From Sanguibacter suaedae (GTDB taxonomy: Bacteria > Actinomycetota > Actinomycetes > Actinomycetales > Cellulomonadaceae), in NCBI RefSeq assembly GCF_016342785.1, contig NZ_JAEINH010000005.1, positions 1 through 64,000 of the forward strand: a stretch of 64,000 nt of DNA, in the 5' to 3' direction. The first letter of the stretch is position 1; every line of letters starts with the position of its first letter. The position numbers were made by a program, and so were the translations under genes. The notes under the pieces were generated by a model. The model made no database searches, was not told the DNA's origin, and saw nothing but the letters and a program-made list of their open reading frames with translations. Positions 26,592 to 35,296 of the stretch are shown here, one piece after another.

Positions 26592-27538
26592 CACACACAC
26601 CCAGGGTCGTCATCCTCTCCGGCGGGCTCTCCCACGAGCGCGACGTGTCGCTACGCTCGGGCCGTCGGGTCGCGGAGTCCCTCCGCGCCGCCGGTGCCGA
26701 GGTCACGGTGCACGACGTCGACGCGGACCTCATCCCGGCGCTGCGCGACATCCGACCCGACGTCGTCTGGCCCATCCTCCACGGCGCGAGCGGCGAGGAC
26801 GGGTCCATCCGTGACGTCCTCGAGCTCGTCGGCTGCCGCTCCGTGGGCACCGGTCCCCGGGCGAGCCGTGTCGCGTGGAGCAAGCCTGTCGCGAAGTCCG
26901 TCGTGGCCCGCGCAGGCATCGCGACCCCCGACTACGTGACCCTCCCCCAGAGCCTCTTCCGCGAGCTCGGCGCCCAGGTAGTGCTCGAGTCCGCCGTCGA
27001 GCGCCTCGGGCTCCCTCTCGTGGTGAAGCCCTCACAGGGCGGGTCCGCACTGGGCGTGACGCTCGTGTCCACCATGGCCGAGCTCCCGCAGGCCATGGTC
27101 TCCTGCTTCGCCTACGGCGAGATCGCGCTCATCGAGCGGGCGATCCTCGGGACGGAGATCGCGACCTCCGTGGTCGAGACCGCCGACGGCCCCGTCGCCC
27201 TGCCGTCGGTGGAGATCGTCACAGACGGACCGTACGACTACGACGCACGGTACAACCCGGGGCGGACCGAGTACTTCTCACCGGCCCGTCTCACCGAGGA
27301 GCAGGCGGAGGCCGTCGCATCGACGGCCATCCGCGCGCACGCGGCCCTGGGCCTCCGTGGCCTCTCACGCACCGACATGATCCTCACGCCGGACGGCACG
27401 CCGACGTTCCTCGAGGTGAACGTCGCACCGGGGATGACGGAGACGTCCCTCTTCCCGCAGGCCGCGGTGGCGGGCGGTCATGCCCTCCCCGACCTCTACC
27501 TCTCGATCGTCGAGCACGCCCGGGCCGGCGGCGCCTGA
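26588..27538 (+). CDS. D-alanine--D-alanine ligase family protein
   Basis: 316 residues from ATG 26588. An N-terminal domain (VVILSGGLSHERDVSLRSG, 6-24) with Glu-Arg matching the Ddl substrate site, then an ATP-grasp domain with 'PLVVKPSQGGSALGV' (about 136-150), 'FLEVNVAPGMTETSLFPQAA' near 275-294 carrying the metal-binding Glu and Asn. It would ligate two amino acids using ATP. The usual GSSxGV loop is GSALGV and the protein is about 40 residues shorter than housekeeping DdlA/DdlB, so it may be a paralogue with another dipeptide as product. Actinobacteria usually carry the main ddl next to murA/gpsA elsewhere. Translationally coupled to the aminotransferase. Confidence 0.85.
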   Translation: MTHTPRVVILSGGLSHERDVSLRSGRRVAESLRAAGAEVTVHDVDADLIPALRDIRPDVVWPILHGASGEDGSIRDVLELVGCRSVGTGPRASRVAWSKPVAKSVVARAGIATPDYVTLPQSLFRELGAQVVLESAVERLGLPLVVKPSQGGSALGVTLVSTMAELPQAMVSCFAYGEIALIERAILGTEIATSVVETADGPVALPSVEIVTDGPYDYDARYNPGRTEYFSPARLTEEQAEAVASTAIRAHAALGLRGLSRTDMILTPDGTPTFLEVNVAPGMTETSLFPQAAVAGGHALPDLYLSIVEHARAGGA

Positions 27539-27563
27539 CCCGGGCCGGCCCGGCCGGCCCGGG
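27539..27563. terminator. GC-only hairpin between the ligase gene and parB
   Basis: CCCGGGCCGG, loop CCCGG, CCGGCCCGGG: a perfect 10-bp stem immediately after the ligase stop and 5 bp from the parB stop. It can serve both convergent genes. Confidence 0.75.
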
Positions 27564-27568
27564 CTACC

Positions 27569-28750
27569 TCAGCCCTTGAAGAGGCCCTGCTCCTCGGGGG
27601 CCATGACCGTGAGGATCCGGTTGAGGTCCTCCACGGAGGCGAACTCGACGGTGAGCTTGCCCTTCGTCTTCCCGAGATCGACCTTCACCCGCGTCTCGAA
27701 ACGGTCAGAGAGTCGCACCGCGAGGTCGTCGATCGCCTGGACGCGTCCTCCGGCCCGCGGGCGGGCCTTCGGCTTCTTCTCCTCGAGCCCACCCATGGCG
27801 ACGATCTCCTCCGTCGCACGGACGGACAGGCCCTCGGCGACGATCCGCTGAGCGAGGCGCTCGATCTCTGCGCCGTCCGAGAGCCCGAGGAGCGCGCGGG
27901 CGTGCCCGGCGGAGAGCACTCCCGCTGCCACACGGCGCTGGACGAGCGGCGGGAGTCGCAGGAGGCGAAGCGTGTTCGAGATCTGGGGCCGTGAGCGGGA
28001 TATCCGCGACGCGAGCTCCTCGTGGGTGCAGCCGAAGTCGTCGAGGAGCTGCTGGTACGCGGCCGCCTCCTCGAGGGGGTTGAGGTCGCTCCGGTGGAGG
28101 TTCTCGAGGAGCGCGTCCCGGAGGAGGTCAGCGTCGTCCGTCTCCCGGATGATCGCGGGAATGGTGTCGAGCCCCGCGGCCTGGGTGGCGCGCCAGCGCC
28201 GCTCCCCCATGATGAGCTCGTAGCCGTCCGTCTCACGCGAAGGACGCACGACGATGGGCTGCAACACCCCGATCTCGCGGATCGAGCCGACGAGCTCGGC
28301 CAGGTCGTTCTCGTCGAACACCGTGCGCGGCTGCCGCGAGTTCGCGTGGATCGCGCTCACGTCGATGTCCGCGAAGCTCGCACCGGGCACCGGCACCAGC
28401 TCGTCCGACGGCACGTCGCCCGTGGCCGCCTCGTACGTTTCACGTGAAACGGAGTCGATCCGGATCTCCGTGCGCGGCTTCTCCGGGCGTCCACGGTGCG
28501 CACGCATACCGGCGACAGCGGCAGCGATGCTCCTCTGCGACCCGTCGCCCTGGCCGGGAGCGGTGACCGTCGCGACGACCTGGTCGCCGTCGTGAGACGA
28601 GTCCGCGACCCCTTCGTCACCACTCTCCGCCCGCACCTGCGCAGTCGGCTGCGCACCCGGGAAGAAGACGTCCACCGGACGCCCGCCCTCGGCGGTCGTG
28701 GGGATCAGGGCACCGAGGCCTCGGCCCAGGCCGCGACGCTTCTCGCTCAC
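27569..28750 (-). CDS. parB: Chromosome-partitioning protein ParB
   Basis: 393 residues from GTG 28750, with GAGAGG seven bases upstream; the first residues [16 protein letters not shown] are the canonical ParA-interacting N-terminus. The CTP-binding motif GERRWRA and its neighbours define the N-terminal clamp domain, the helix-turn-helix '[21 protein letters not shown]' binds parS, and a C-terminal dimerisation domain ends the protein. ParB loads on parS, slides as a CTP-dependent clamp and marks the origin for segregation. parA is 55 bp upstream. A parS site lies inside its own coding sequence (28437-28450), so loading occurs on the gene itself. Confidence 0.97.
   Translation of the reverse strand: MSEKRRGLGRGLGALIPTTAEGGRPVDVFFPGAQPTAQVRAESGDEGVADSSHDGDQVVATVTAPGQGDGSQRSIAAAVAGMRAHRGRPEKPRTEIRIDSVSRETYEAATGDVPSDELVPVPGASFADIDVSAIHANSRQPRTVFDENDLAELVGSIREIGVLQPIVVRPSRETDGYELIMGERRWRATQAAGLDTIPAIIRETDDADLLRDALLENLHRSDLNPLEEAAAYQQLLDDFGCTHEELASRISRSRPQISNTLRLLRLPPLVQRRVAAGVLSAGHARALLGLSDGAEIERLAQRIVAEGLSVRATEEIVAMGGLEEKKPKARPRAGGRVQAIDDLAVRLSDRFETRVKVDLGKTKGKLTVEFASVEDLNRILTVMAPEEQGLFKG
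28437..28450. promoter_or_regulatory. parS site 2, inside parB
   Basis: GTTTCACGTGAAAC, a perfect 14-bp palindrome matching the consensus core exactly (flanks C and G). It encodes part of the VSRET stretch in the N-terminal part of ParB. Confidence 0.92.
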
Positions 28751-28805
28751 AGTGTGTCCTCTCGGTGCCCGCGCGGATGGTCCGCCGTCATTGTGCCACC
28801 CACGG

Positions 28806-29840
28806 TCACGCGGAGACGTCTTCTCGTCCACCGGCGCGTTCCGACAATTCACGCGCCGCCTCCCGGTATGCCAACGCCCCGGTAGAGCTCGGCTCGTAGG
28901 AGATCACGGTCTGGCCGTGGCTCGGGGCCTCGGAGACGCGGACAGACCTCGGGACGCTCGTCTGCAGCGTCTCCGCCGCGAAGTGCTCACGCACCTCCGA
29001 CGCGACCTGCTGGGCGAGGTTGGTCCGCGAGTCGTACATGGTGAGGAGGATCGTCGAGACGTGCAGATCCGGGTTGAGGTGAGCCTGGATGAGCTGGATC
29101 GTCTTGAGGAGCTGGCTCAACCCTTCGAGCGCGTAGTACTCGCACTGGATGGGGATGAGCACCTCACGACCCGTGACGAAGGCGTTCACCGTGAGCAGGC
29201 CCAAGCTGGGAGGGCAGTCGACGAACACGTAGTCGATGCGCGGCAGCCCTTCCTCATCACGCTGGGCAAGGTACTCGTCGAGGGAACGGCGCAGCCGTGT
29301 TTCACGTGAAACGAGCGACACGAGCTCGATCTCCGCGCCGGACAGGTCGATCGTCGCGGGAACACAGAAGAGGGTCGGGAAGTCCGGGCACTGCTGGACG
29401 GTCTCCGCCATGGGGGCACCCTCGACCAGCACCTCGTACACCGACGGGACACCGGCTCGATGATCGATACCCAGCGCGGTCGACGCGTTCCCTTGCGGGT
29501 CGTTGTCGATGACGAGCACGTTGAGGCCCCCTTGCGCGAGGCTCGCCGCCAGGTTCACGGTCGTGGTCGTCTTCCCGACTCCACCCTTCTGGTTCGCGAC
29601 CGTGATGATCCGTGTCTCGCGAGGGCGTGCGAAGCGATGCCCCTGGAGGGACACCCTGCGCCGCGTGTCCTCGAGGAGCTGCGCCGCGAGGGGGGTCGTC
29701 TCGTCGTCGGGTGGCAGACTCTCGAGGATCTCGCGGACGTGCGCGTCCCTCACCCACACGGGATCGATGCCCTGCGCCGACGGGGCATCGGGGGTCGGGT
29801 CGAGCGCATCCTGGGGTCGGTGGTCGGGTGCCATCGTCAC
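28806..29840 (-). CDS. parA: Chromosome-partitioning ATPase ParA (Soj)
   Basis: 344 residues from GTG 29840, which has GGAGG eight bases upstream; ATG 29834 two codons later is the alternative, and an upstream ATG at 29939 lacks support. The deviant Walker A KGGVGKTT (85-92) and '[13 protein letters not shown]' identify the Soj/MinD family; Walker B is '[15 protein letters not shown]'. The N-terminal ~70 residues are an actinobacterial extension that probably contacts polar or cell-division proteins. ParA forms ATP-dependent dimers on the nucleoid and pulls ParB-parS. A parS site lies inside the gene at 29298-29313 and another in the spacer to rsmG. Confidence 0.96.
   Translation of the reverse strand: MTMAPDHRPQDALDPTPDAPSAQGIDPVWVRDAHVREILESLPPDDETTPLAAQLLEDTRRRVSLQGHRFARPRETRIITVANQKGGVGKTTTTVNLAASLAQGGLNVLVIDNDPQGNASTALGIDHRAGVPSVYEVLVEGAPMAETVQQCPDFPTLFCVPATIDLSGAEIELVSLVSRETRLRRSLDEYLAQRDEEGLPRIDYVFVDCPPSLGLLTVNAFVTGREVLIPIQCEYYALEGLSQLLKTIQLIQAHLNPDLHVSTILLTMYDSRTNLAQQVASEVREHFAAETLQTSVPRSVRVSEAPSHGQTVISYEPSSTGALAYREAARELSERAGGREDVSA
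29298..29313. promoter_or_regulatory. parS site 3, inside parA
   Basis: TGTTTCACGTGAAACG, one mismatch (last base) from the consensus. It encodes part of LVSRETRL in ParA. Confidence 0.92.
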
Positions 29841-29999
29841 GCGACTGTCCTCCACACTGTCGTCCTTCCGGTCGTGAGGACGGTCCGCGCGGGGGCATCG
29901 CCCTTCCGGCGCGCCGTGACTCCGTCCTGCCACCCACACTACTGGCCGGACCGGCGTTCCCGTACTCCCGGCACCCCGGTCAGGAGCTCCCGAGAGCGA

Positions 30000-30015
30000 C
30001 GTTTCACGTGGAACA
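30000..30015. promoter_or_regulatory. parS site 4, between rsmG and parA
   Basis: CGTTTCACGTGGAACA: consensus except the first base and one arm base (GGAA for GAAA). It lies in the 212-bp rsmG-parA spacer. Confidence 0.85.
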
Positions 30016-30052
30016 GCAGGCCTACGCCGTCTCGAACCACCTCATCAGGTAC

Positions 30053-30685
30053 TCACGCCTTGCCGCGTCGGGACCGCAGGACTGTCGTCGGCTCCACACC
30101 GTCGATGGTGGTCGCCTCGAGGACCTCCGGTTCGCTCATCCCGTACTTCCTCAGGACCTTCCGTGCCGGTGGGATCTCGTCACGGACGTTCTTCCCCTTG
30201 AGGACCACGAGCTCCCCGCCCTTCTCGAGGAGAGGGAGGGACCATCGTGCGAGCTTGTCGAGTGCTGCGACGGCCCTGGACGTCACCACATCGACGGTGA
30301 AGGCGCCGTGGAACTCCTCCGCCCTCCCCCGCCGGACGTCCACGTTGGACAGCTCCAGCGCTTCCCGCATCTCCGTGAGCCACAGGCATCGTCGCTCCAT
30401 GGGCTCGATGAGGATCACCTCCAGCTCGGGTCGCACAGCGGCCACCACGAGTCCGGGGAGCCCGGCTCCGGAACCGATGTCCGCGACCGAACCCGAGCTC
30501 GGGAGGAACGGGAGGAGGGCCGCCGAGTTGAGGATGTGGCGGGACCAGATCCTGTCGATCTCCCGAGGGCCGATGAGCCCTCGGAGCTCTCCCTGGGTCT
30601 CCAGCTCGCTGGCGAACCGGGCGACGACGTCGTAGCTGGACCCGAAGAACGTGTGCAGGGCGTCGCGGTCGAGGTTCGCGTCCAC
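30053..30685 (-). CDS. rsmG: 16S rRNA m7G527 methyltransferase RsmG (GidB)
   Basis: 210 residues from GTG 30685 with GAGGAAG upstream. The SAM motif VADIGSGAGLPGLVVA lies at about 67-82, 'IWSRHILNSAALL' at about 46-58 is diagnostic for RsmG, and 'EPMERRCLWLTEM' carries the acidic ribose-binding residue. It methylates N7 of G527 in the 530 loop of 16S rRNA; loss confers low-level streptomycin resistance in other bacteria. Located between khpB and parA as in most Gram-positive bacteria. The 5' flank is the perfect palindrome that contains parS site 5. Confidence 0.96.
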   Translation of the reverse strand: MDANLDRDALHTFFGSSYDVVARFASELETQGELRGLIGPREIDRIWSRHILNSAALLPFLPSSGSVADIGSGAGLPGLVVAAVRPELEVILIEPMERRCLWLTEMREALELSNVDVRRGRAEEFHGAFTVDVVTSRAVAALDKLARWSLPLLEKGGELVVLKGKNVRDEIPPARKVLRKYGMSEPEVLEATTIDGVEPTTVLRSRRGKA

Positions 30686-30707
30686 GGTGCTTCCTCTCTA
30701 TACGGAC

Positions 30708-30743
30708 GCTGCGGCCGTGTTCCACGTGGAACACGGCCGCAGC
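30708..30743. terminator. Perfect 36-bp palindrome with parS core
   Basis: Two perfect 18-bp arms with no spacer (30708-30725 and 30726-30743). The arms extend the parS core outward through GCTGCGGCCG and its complement. Placed between the khpB stop and the rsmG start, it can form a long hairpin in the khpB-rsmG transcript, so it may act as an attenuator as well as a centromere site. Confidence 0.7.
30718..30733. promoter_or_regulatory. parS site 5
   Basis: TGTTCCACGTGGAACA is a perfect palindrome that differs from the consensus by T-to-C and the matching A-to-G in the two arms. Centre of the 36-bp palindrome. Confidence 0.85.
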
Positions 30744-30768
30744 GGTGCGATGATCTGACCGATCCGGA

Positions 30769-31299
30769 TCAGGCGGAGGCCGGACCGACCTCGATGTAGC
30801 GGTTCGGGTCGACCCCGAAGGACTCAGACGTCAGGCCCGCTGCCGTGACAACGTCGTGCACGACCTTCCGCTCGAAGGCGTTCAGCGGATCGAGAGCGAC
30901 CTTCTCTCCTGTGGACCGGACGGTCTCGATGGTCTCGTTGGCGAGTGCCGTGAGCTCGACACGACGCCCGGCCCGGTATCCGGCGACGTCGAGCATGAGG
31001 CGACTGCGCTCCCCCGTCCTCGTCTGGACCGCGAGACGCGTGAGCTCCTGCAGCGCATCGAGGACCTCACCGTCCTTGCCCACGAGGTGCTTCAGCGAGG
31101 ACTGGTCGTCCGCGACGACCTCCACCGCTGCACGGCCGTGGTCGACGTCGATGTCGATGTCCCCGTCGAGGTCGGCGATGTCCAGCAGCTCCTCGAGGTA
31201 GTCCGCGGCGACCTCGCCCTCTTCCTCGAGGAGCGACGACGAGTCGCGGACGTCCGTCTCGGGCACGGAGTCAGGTGAAGCGGTCACGGTGCTCTCCAT
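30769..31299 (-). CDS. khpB: KH/R3H RNA-binding protein Jag (KhpB)
   Basis: 176 residues. An acidic N-terminus (about 1-40) is followed by a type II KH domain with the degenerate GxxG loop in 'LVGKDGEVLDALQELTRLAV' (about 72-92) and a C-terminal R3H domain with 'FERKVVHDVVTA' and the Arg-x3-His-like 'RKVVH' signature (about 142-153). No separate Jag-N domain, as in other actinobacteria. KhpB proteins bind many small and messenger RNAs with KhpA and influence cell-wall synthesis. Lies 35 bp after yidC on the same strand, so the two are probably co-transcribed. ATG 31299 with a weak Shine-Dalgarno. Confidence 0.93.
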   Translation of the reverse strand: MESTVTASPDSVPETDVRDSSSLLEEEGEVAADYLEELLDIADLDGDIDIDVDHGRAAVEVVADDQSSLKHLVGKDGEVLDALQELTRLAVQTRTGERSRLMLDVAGYRAGRRVELTALANETIETVRSTGEKVALDPLNAFERKVVHDVVTAAGLTSESFGVDPNRYIEVGPASA

Positions 31300-31334
31300 T
31301 CACGTGTCTTGCTCAGGGTGCTCATCCGCCCGCG

Positions 31335-32531
31335 TCAGCGCTTGTTGCGCTTCGCCTTCGACGCTCCGGGCGTGGTGGGACCGGTCTTCCCGGCAGGTCC
31401 TGCAGGCTTGGCCGGCGTGGTTCCGGGGGCCGACTTCTTCCTCTTCCCGGACGTCGCCGTCCCCGTGGCCTTCGCAGGCTGCGACGTCGCTCCCGTCTCC
31501 TGCTCGCCGGCGAAGGGGGCCGCGGCCTGCGGGTCGGTGACTGCGGACTCCGACGCACCGGCTCCGGGCGCGAGGTCACCCGGGCCACGCTTCCCGCGCT
31601 GGCGGTCCTTGCGCTTGGGCTGCTGACGCTGGCCACGCGGCTGGACGATGACCGTCGGCGTGGTGTCCTCGATGACGATGCCCTTCCGGGCCGCCTTGCG
31701 GGCCTTGCGCTCGTTGAGCTTCTTCTCCGCCTCGGAGCCGGGGGCCGGCATCTTGCGGATCGTGTAGAACTGCTGGCCCATGGACCACAGGTTGGTGGTC
31801 GTCCAGTAGATGAGCACACCGATCGGGAAGTTCACGCCGGACACCGCCATGATCACGGGCAGCATGTAGAGCATGATCTTCTGCGTCTGCATCATCGGGC
31901 CCTCGAGGGCCGACTGCGGCATGTTCTTCATCGTCAGCTGACGCTGAGTGAGGAACTGGGTTGCCGACATGAGGACGATGAGCAGGGCCGCGACGAGCTT
32001 CGTCTCGAGGTTCGTGGGCTCGTGGAGGAAGGTCGAGGACAGCGGTGCACCGAAGAGGGTGGACGACTCGGCCGCCTTCGCGACGGCCTGGTCCATCGGG
32101 CCGATCGGCGAGACGGTGCCGTTCCCGATGTCGTCGAGCTGGTTGAGCACCCGGAACAGGGCGAAGAACACGGGTGCCTGGAGGAGGACCGGCAGGCAGG
32201 AGGAGAACGGGTTGGTGCCGTGCTTCTTGTAGAGCGCCATGGTCTCGCGGCTCATGGCCTCGCGGGACGCCGGGTCCTTCTTGTTCTTGTACTTCTTCTG
32301 GATCGCCTGGAGCTCCGGCTGGATGATCTGCAGCCCGCGCGACGCCTTGATCTGCTTGAAGAACAGCGGGATCATCACGGTACGGATGACGATCACGAGG
32401 CCGACGATCGCGAGGATCCACGCGACGCCCGCGCCGTCGGGCAGCCCGAGGAACGTGAAGAACTTGTGGCAGAGATACATGATCCATGCCACGACCCACT
32501 CGATCGGGTAGAGGATCCGGAAGAGGTCCAT
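31335..32531 (-). CDS. yidC: Membrane protein insertase YidC/Oxa1
   Basis: 398 residues. Five predicted helices; the first lies at about 10-55 and is followed by the cytoplasmic coiled-coil hairpin 'QIIQPELQAIQKKYKNKKD'. The hydrophilic groove Arg is in 'VIRTVMIPLFFKQ' (about 49-61). There is no large periplasmic P1 domain, as expected in Gram-positive bacteria. The C-terminal ~120 residues are rich in Lys, Arg, Pro and Ala and are probably ribosome-binding and disordered. It inserts proteins into the plasma membrane with or without SecYEG. Part of the rpmH-rnpA-yidD-yidC-khpB-rsmG string. Confidence 0.96.
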   Translation of the reverse strand: MDLFRILYPIEWVVAWIMYLCHKFFTFLGLPDGAGVAWILAIVGLVIVIRTVMIPLFFKQIKASRGLQIIQPELQAIQKKYKNKKDPASREAMSRETMALYKKHGTNPFSSCLPVLLQAPVFFALFRVLNQLDDIGNGTVSPIGPMDQAVAKAAESSTLFGAPLSSTFLHEPTNLETKLVAALLIVLMSATQFLTQRQLTMKNMPQSALEGPMMQTQKIMLYMLPVIMAVSGVNFPIGVLIYWTTTNLWSMGQQFYTIRKMPAPGSEAEKKLNERKARKAARKGIVIEDTTPTVIVQPRGQRQQPKRKDRQRGKRGPGDLAPGAGASESAVTDPQAAAPFAGEQETGATSQPAKATGTATSGKRKKSAPGTTPAKPAGPAGKTGPTTPGASKAKRNKR

Positions 32532-32595
32532 CGGCTGCGGCTCCTAGAGCATGAGCGTCGTACACGAACCGCCGGAGCACCCTCCGGCGGGAAAG

Positions 32596-32877
32596 CTATG
32601 GTCTGGGATCGTCGCGCCGGGCGCGCGCTCCACCCACAGGAGGAACGTCGTCGACTCCCCCGTCGTTCCACGGGTTGCACCGGAGCACCCGCCACGTGGC
32701 GAGCGCCGAGCCCCGGACCGCTCCGTGCGTCTCGAGCGCGGTGACCGCGTAGGAGGAGCACGACGGGTAGAACCGGCACCGCGGTCCGGAGAGCGGGGAG
32801 ACGTACTTCTGGTACCCGCGCACCGCGCCCCGCAACGCTCTCGCGACCGGGGCCCTGCGCTGCGACGCCTCGCTCAT
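32596..32877 (-). CDS. yidD: Membrane protein insertion efficiency factor YidD
   Basis: 93 residues from ATG 32877, which overlaps the rnpA stop by ATGA; an earlier in-frame ATG at 32928 would lie inside rnpA and is not needed. It has the YidD signature 'YQKYVSPLSGPRCRFYPSCSSYA' (about 21-43) with three conserved Cys and the 'WRVLRCNPWNDGGVDDVP' C-terminus. It is a small membrane-associated protein that helps YidC/Sec insertion. Located between rnpA and yidC, as in most bacteria. Confidence 0.95.
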   Translation of the reverse strand: MSEASQRRAPVARALRGAVRGYQKYVSPLSGPRCRFYPSCSSYAVTALETHGAVRGSALATWRVLRCNPWNDGGVDDVPPVGGARARRDDPRP

Positions 32878-33242
32878 CGCCCGACCGGACGGGGCGTGCG
32901 GCGCTTCTTCTGCGCACGCGCCAGGCACGACGAGAAGTCGGACTCGAGCGTCGTGTAGGAGGCGGAGGCGGAGGCCGGCAGGGATCGCACGACGACGAGG
33001 GTTCCCGGTGCGAGCTCCGTGAGGTGCTCGGCGACCACGGCTCTCATCCGACGCTTCACGACGTTCCTGACGACGGCGTTGCCCACGGCCTTGGAGACAA
33101 CAAAACCGACCGATGGCGCATCCTCGTCACCGAGCGCGTCGGCGACATGGACGACCATGGTCGATTTTCCTGTGCGCACACCGCCGCGCACCGCCCGGTC
33201 GAAGTCACCGGGACGGCGCATGCGATGCGCCGCGGGAAGCAC
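32874..33242 (-). CDS. rnpA: Ribonuclease P protein component
   Basis: 122 residues starting at GTG 33242 (MLPAAHRMRRPGDFDRAVRGG); ATG at residue 7 is a possible alternative. The RNR motif 'VVRNVVKRRMRAV' (about 55-67) binds RNase P RNA, and the N-terminal Phe-rich cleft binds the 5' leader of pre-tRNA. It is the protein partner of the RNase P ribozyme that matures tRNA 5' ends. It follows rpmH by only 6 bp, an arrangement that is universal in bacteria. Confidence 0.95.
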   Translation of the reverse strand: MLPAAHRMRRPGDFDRAVRGGVRTGKSTMVVHVADALGDEDAPSVGFVVSKAVGNAVVRNVVKRRMRAVVAEHLTELAPGTLVVVRSLPASASASYTTLESDFSSCLARAQKKRRTPRPVGR

Positions 33243-33248
33243 CGATGC

Positions 33249-33386
33249 TCAGGCAGAGAGCTCGGAACGACCCTTGCGGCGACGCGCGGCGAGGATCGCA
33301 CGGCCTGCACGGGTGCGCATGCGCAGCCGGAAGCCGTGGGTCTTCGCGCGACGCCGGTTGTTCGGCTGGAAGGTCCGCTTGCTCAC
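33249..33386 (-). CDS. rpmH: 50S ribosomal protein L34
   Basis: 45 residues starting at GTG 33386. It begins [19 protein letters not shown] and ends with '[15 protein letters not shown]', a full-length L34 with the usual very basic composition. An apparent longer frame upstream has no L34 homology. First gene of the minus-strand string, divergent from dnaA. Confidence 0.98.
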   Translation of the reverse strand: MSKRTFQPNNRRRAKTHGFRLRMRTRAGRAILAARRRKGRSELSA

Positions 33387-33820
33387 GAGGTACTCCAAAA
33401 ACGTCGGGGAAGCACGTCCACGATGGCCGCACTGAACGTCACTCCGTGTCCAACGCCCTGAGGGCATGCAGAAGCGACGGGAATGGCTGTGAAACGGTAC
33501 GTGGCGACGGGCCCTCAGGTCAAGCCGGGCCGGATGCGGCGTGGCGGACGCCGTGTCCTGTGGACGTCGCGGTCGGCCTGTGGACCCCCGGGACGACAGC
33601 CCGGGACCCGCGGTCACCGTCTGCTCGTCGCTGACGTGCGGACCTGTCCCGGAAGCGGGCCGACCCGCTTCCCCACAGGCTGTGGAAAACTGTGTGGACG
33701 AGGGGCCCGCGTGCGAGACTCGGACACCTCCGGCGCCCACGGGCCCACGTCCACGCCGGCCGACGAGGCCGTCCCACCGCGCACGAGAACACCGCGCACC
33801 AGAACCCTCAGGAAGTCCAC
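33387..33820. promoter_or_regulatory. rpmH-dnaA divergent promoter region with DnaA boxes
   Basis: 434 bp without a gene. It holds DnaA-box-like 9-mers TGTGGACGT (33559), TGTGGACCC (33579), TTCCCCACA (33669), TGTGGAAAA (33681, reverse complement TTTTCCACA) and TGTGGACGA (33693). The last three are packed in 33 bp, about 120 bp before the dnaA GTG. DnaA autoregulation of its own gene is the likely reason. Promoter elements were not assigned. Confidence 0.6.
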
Positions 33821-35296
33821 GTGGCACACCAAGACGACACCATCGGCGCGATCTGGAAGCAGGCCCTCGCCGAGCTCGAGGCGAGCCCGGACATCACGCC
33901 CCGTCAGCTGGCCTTCGTCAAGCTCGCCAAGCCCCTCGGCCTCTTCGACGGCACCGTCATCATCGCCGTCGCCAACGACCACACGCGGGACTACCTCGAG
34001 ACGCGCGTGCGCGCCGAGGTCGTGCAGGCACTCTCCAACGCCCTCGGCCGCGACGCCCGCTTCGCGATCACGGTCGACCCGGAGCTCGGGTTCGACGCGG
34101 ACGCCGCGACCAGCCCCGTCGTCGCTCCCCCGGTCCCGGACGAGAAGCCCGTCCGCGAGGACCTCACCGCACGCCACGACGAGGACGACATCGACGAGCG
34201 TCCCCGCCGACGCGGTCCGCTCGGCTCGCACACGGTCTCCGCCGCGCGGACGCCGGTGGAGCCGGCCCGCCTCAACCCCAAGTACCTCTTCGAGACGTTC
34301 GTCATCGGTTCCTCCAACCGGTTCGCCCACGCGGCGGCGGTCGCTGTCGCCGAGGCTCCCGCCAAGGCCTACAACCCGCTCTTCATCTACGGGGACTCCG
34401 GGTTGGGCAAGACCCACCTCCTCCACGCCATCGGGCACTACGCGTACAACCTCTACCCCGGGGTCCGCGTGAAGTACGTGAGCTCGGAAGAGTTCACCAA
34501 CGACTTCATCAACTCGATCCGCGACGAGAAGGCCGGTGCCTTCCAGCGCCGCTACCGCGAGGTCGACTTCCTCCTCATCGACGACATCCAGTTCCTCCAG
34601 GGCAAGGAGCAGACGGTCGAGGAGTTCTTCCACACCTTCAACACGCTGCACAACGCCAACAAGCAGGTGGTCATCACGTCCGACCTGCCGCCCAAGCAGC
34701 TCAACGGGTTCGAGGACCGGCTGAGGTCCCGCTTCGAGTGGGGCCTCATCACGGACGTCCAGCCGCCGGACCTCGAGACCCGTATCGCCATCCTGCGCAA
34801 GAAGGCCAGCGGTGAGCGGCTCGCCGCACCCGACGACGTCCTCGAGTACATCGCGTCGAAGATCTCGTCGAACATCCGCGAGCTCGAGGGCGCGCTCATC
34901 CGGGTGACGGCGTTCGCCAACCTCAACCGGCAGCACGTGGACCTCGCCCTCGCGGAGATCGTCCTCAAGGACCTCATCACCGACGACGACGCGTCCCAGA
35001 TCACGGCGGGCAGCGTCATCGCCCAGACGGCGGCCTACTTCGGCCTGACGATCGACGACCTGTGCGGCAGCTCCCGGTCGCGTGTCCTGGTGACGGCCCG
35101 GCAGATCGCGATGTACCTGTGCCGCGAGCTCACCGACCTCTCGCTCCCCAAGATCGGGCAGCAGTTCGGCGGACGCGACCACACGACCGTCATGCACGCG
35201 AACCGCAAGATCACGGAGCAGATGGCCGAGCGGCGCTCGACGTTCAACCAGGTCACAGAGCTCACCAGCCGCATCAAACAGCAGCACAGAGGCTGA
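33821..35296 (+). CDS. dnaA: Chromosomal replication initiator DnaA
   Basis: 491 residues from GTG 33821, with AGGAAG upstream; earlier in-frame starts would add non-homologous sequence. Domain I (1-85) is the oligomerisation/DnaB-interaction domain, and domain II (86-145) is an acidic, variable linker. Domain III (about 150-370) is the AAA+ ATPase with Walker [10 protein letters not shown] (191-199) and Walker B LLIDDI (251-256), and domain IV (about 375-491) ends with the DnaA-box-binding helix-turn-helix '[17 protein letters not shown]'. It binds oriC just downstream and opens the duplex. Promoter-region DnaA boxes suggest autoregulation. Confidence 0.98.
   Translation: MAHQDDTIGAIWKQALAELEASPDITPRQLAFVKLAKPLGLFDGTVIIAVANDHTRDYLETRVRAEVVQALSNALGRDARFAITVDPELGFDADAATSPVVAPPVPDEKPVREDLTARHDEDDIDERPRRRGPLGSHTVSAARTPVEPARLNPKYLFETFVIGSSNRFAHAAAVAVAEAPAKAYNPLFIYGDSGLGKTHLLHAIGHYAYNLYPGVRVKYVSSEEFTNDFINSIRDEKAGAFQRRYREVDFLLIDDIQFLQGKEQTVEEFFHTFNTLHNANKQVVITSDLPPKQLNGFEDRLRSRFEWGLITDVQPPDLETRIAILRKKASGERLAAPDDVLEYIASKISSNIRELEGALIRVTAFANLNRQHVDLALAEIVLKDLITDDDASQITAGSVIAQTAAYFGLTIDDLCGSSRSRVLVTARQIAMYLCRELTDLSLPKIGQQFGGRDHTTVMHANRKITEQMAERRSTFNQVTELTSRIKQQHRG

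Noticed and set aside
33814-33829. CACGTG palindrome over the dnaA start as a seventh parS
   Set aside because: GTCCACGTGGCAC matches only the central eight bases; arms do not fit TGTTTCACGTGAAACA.
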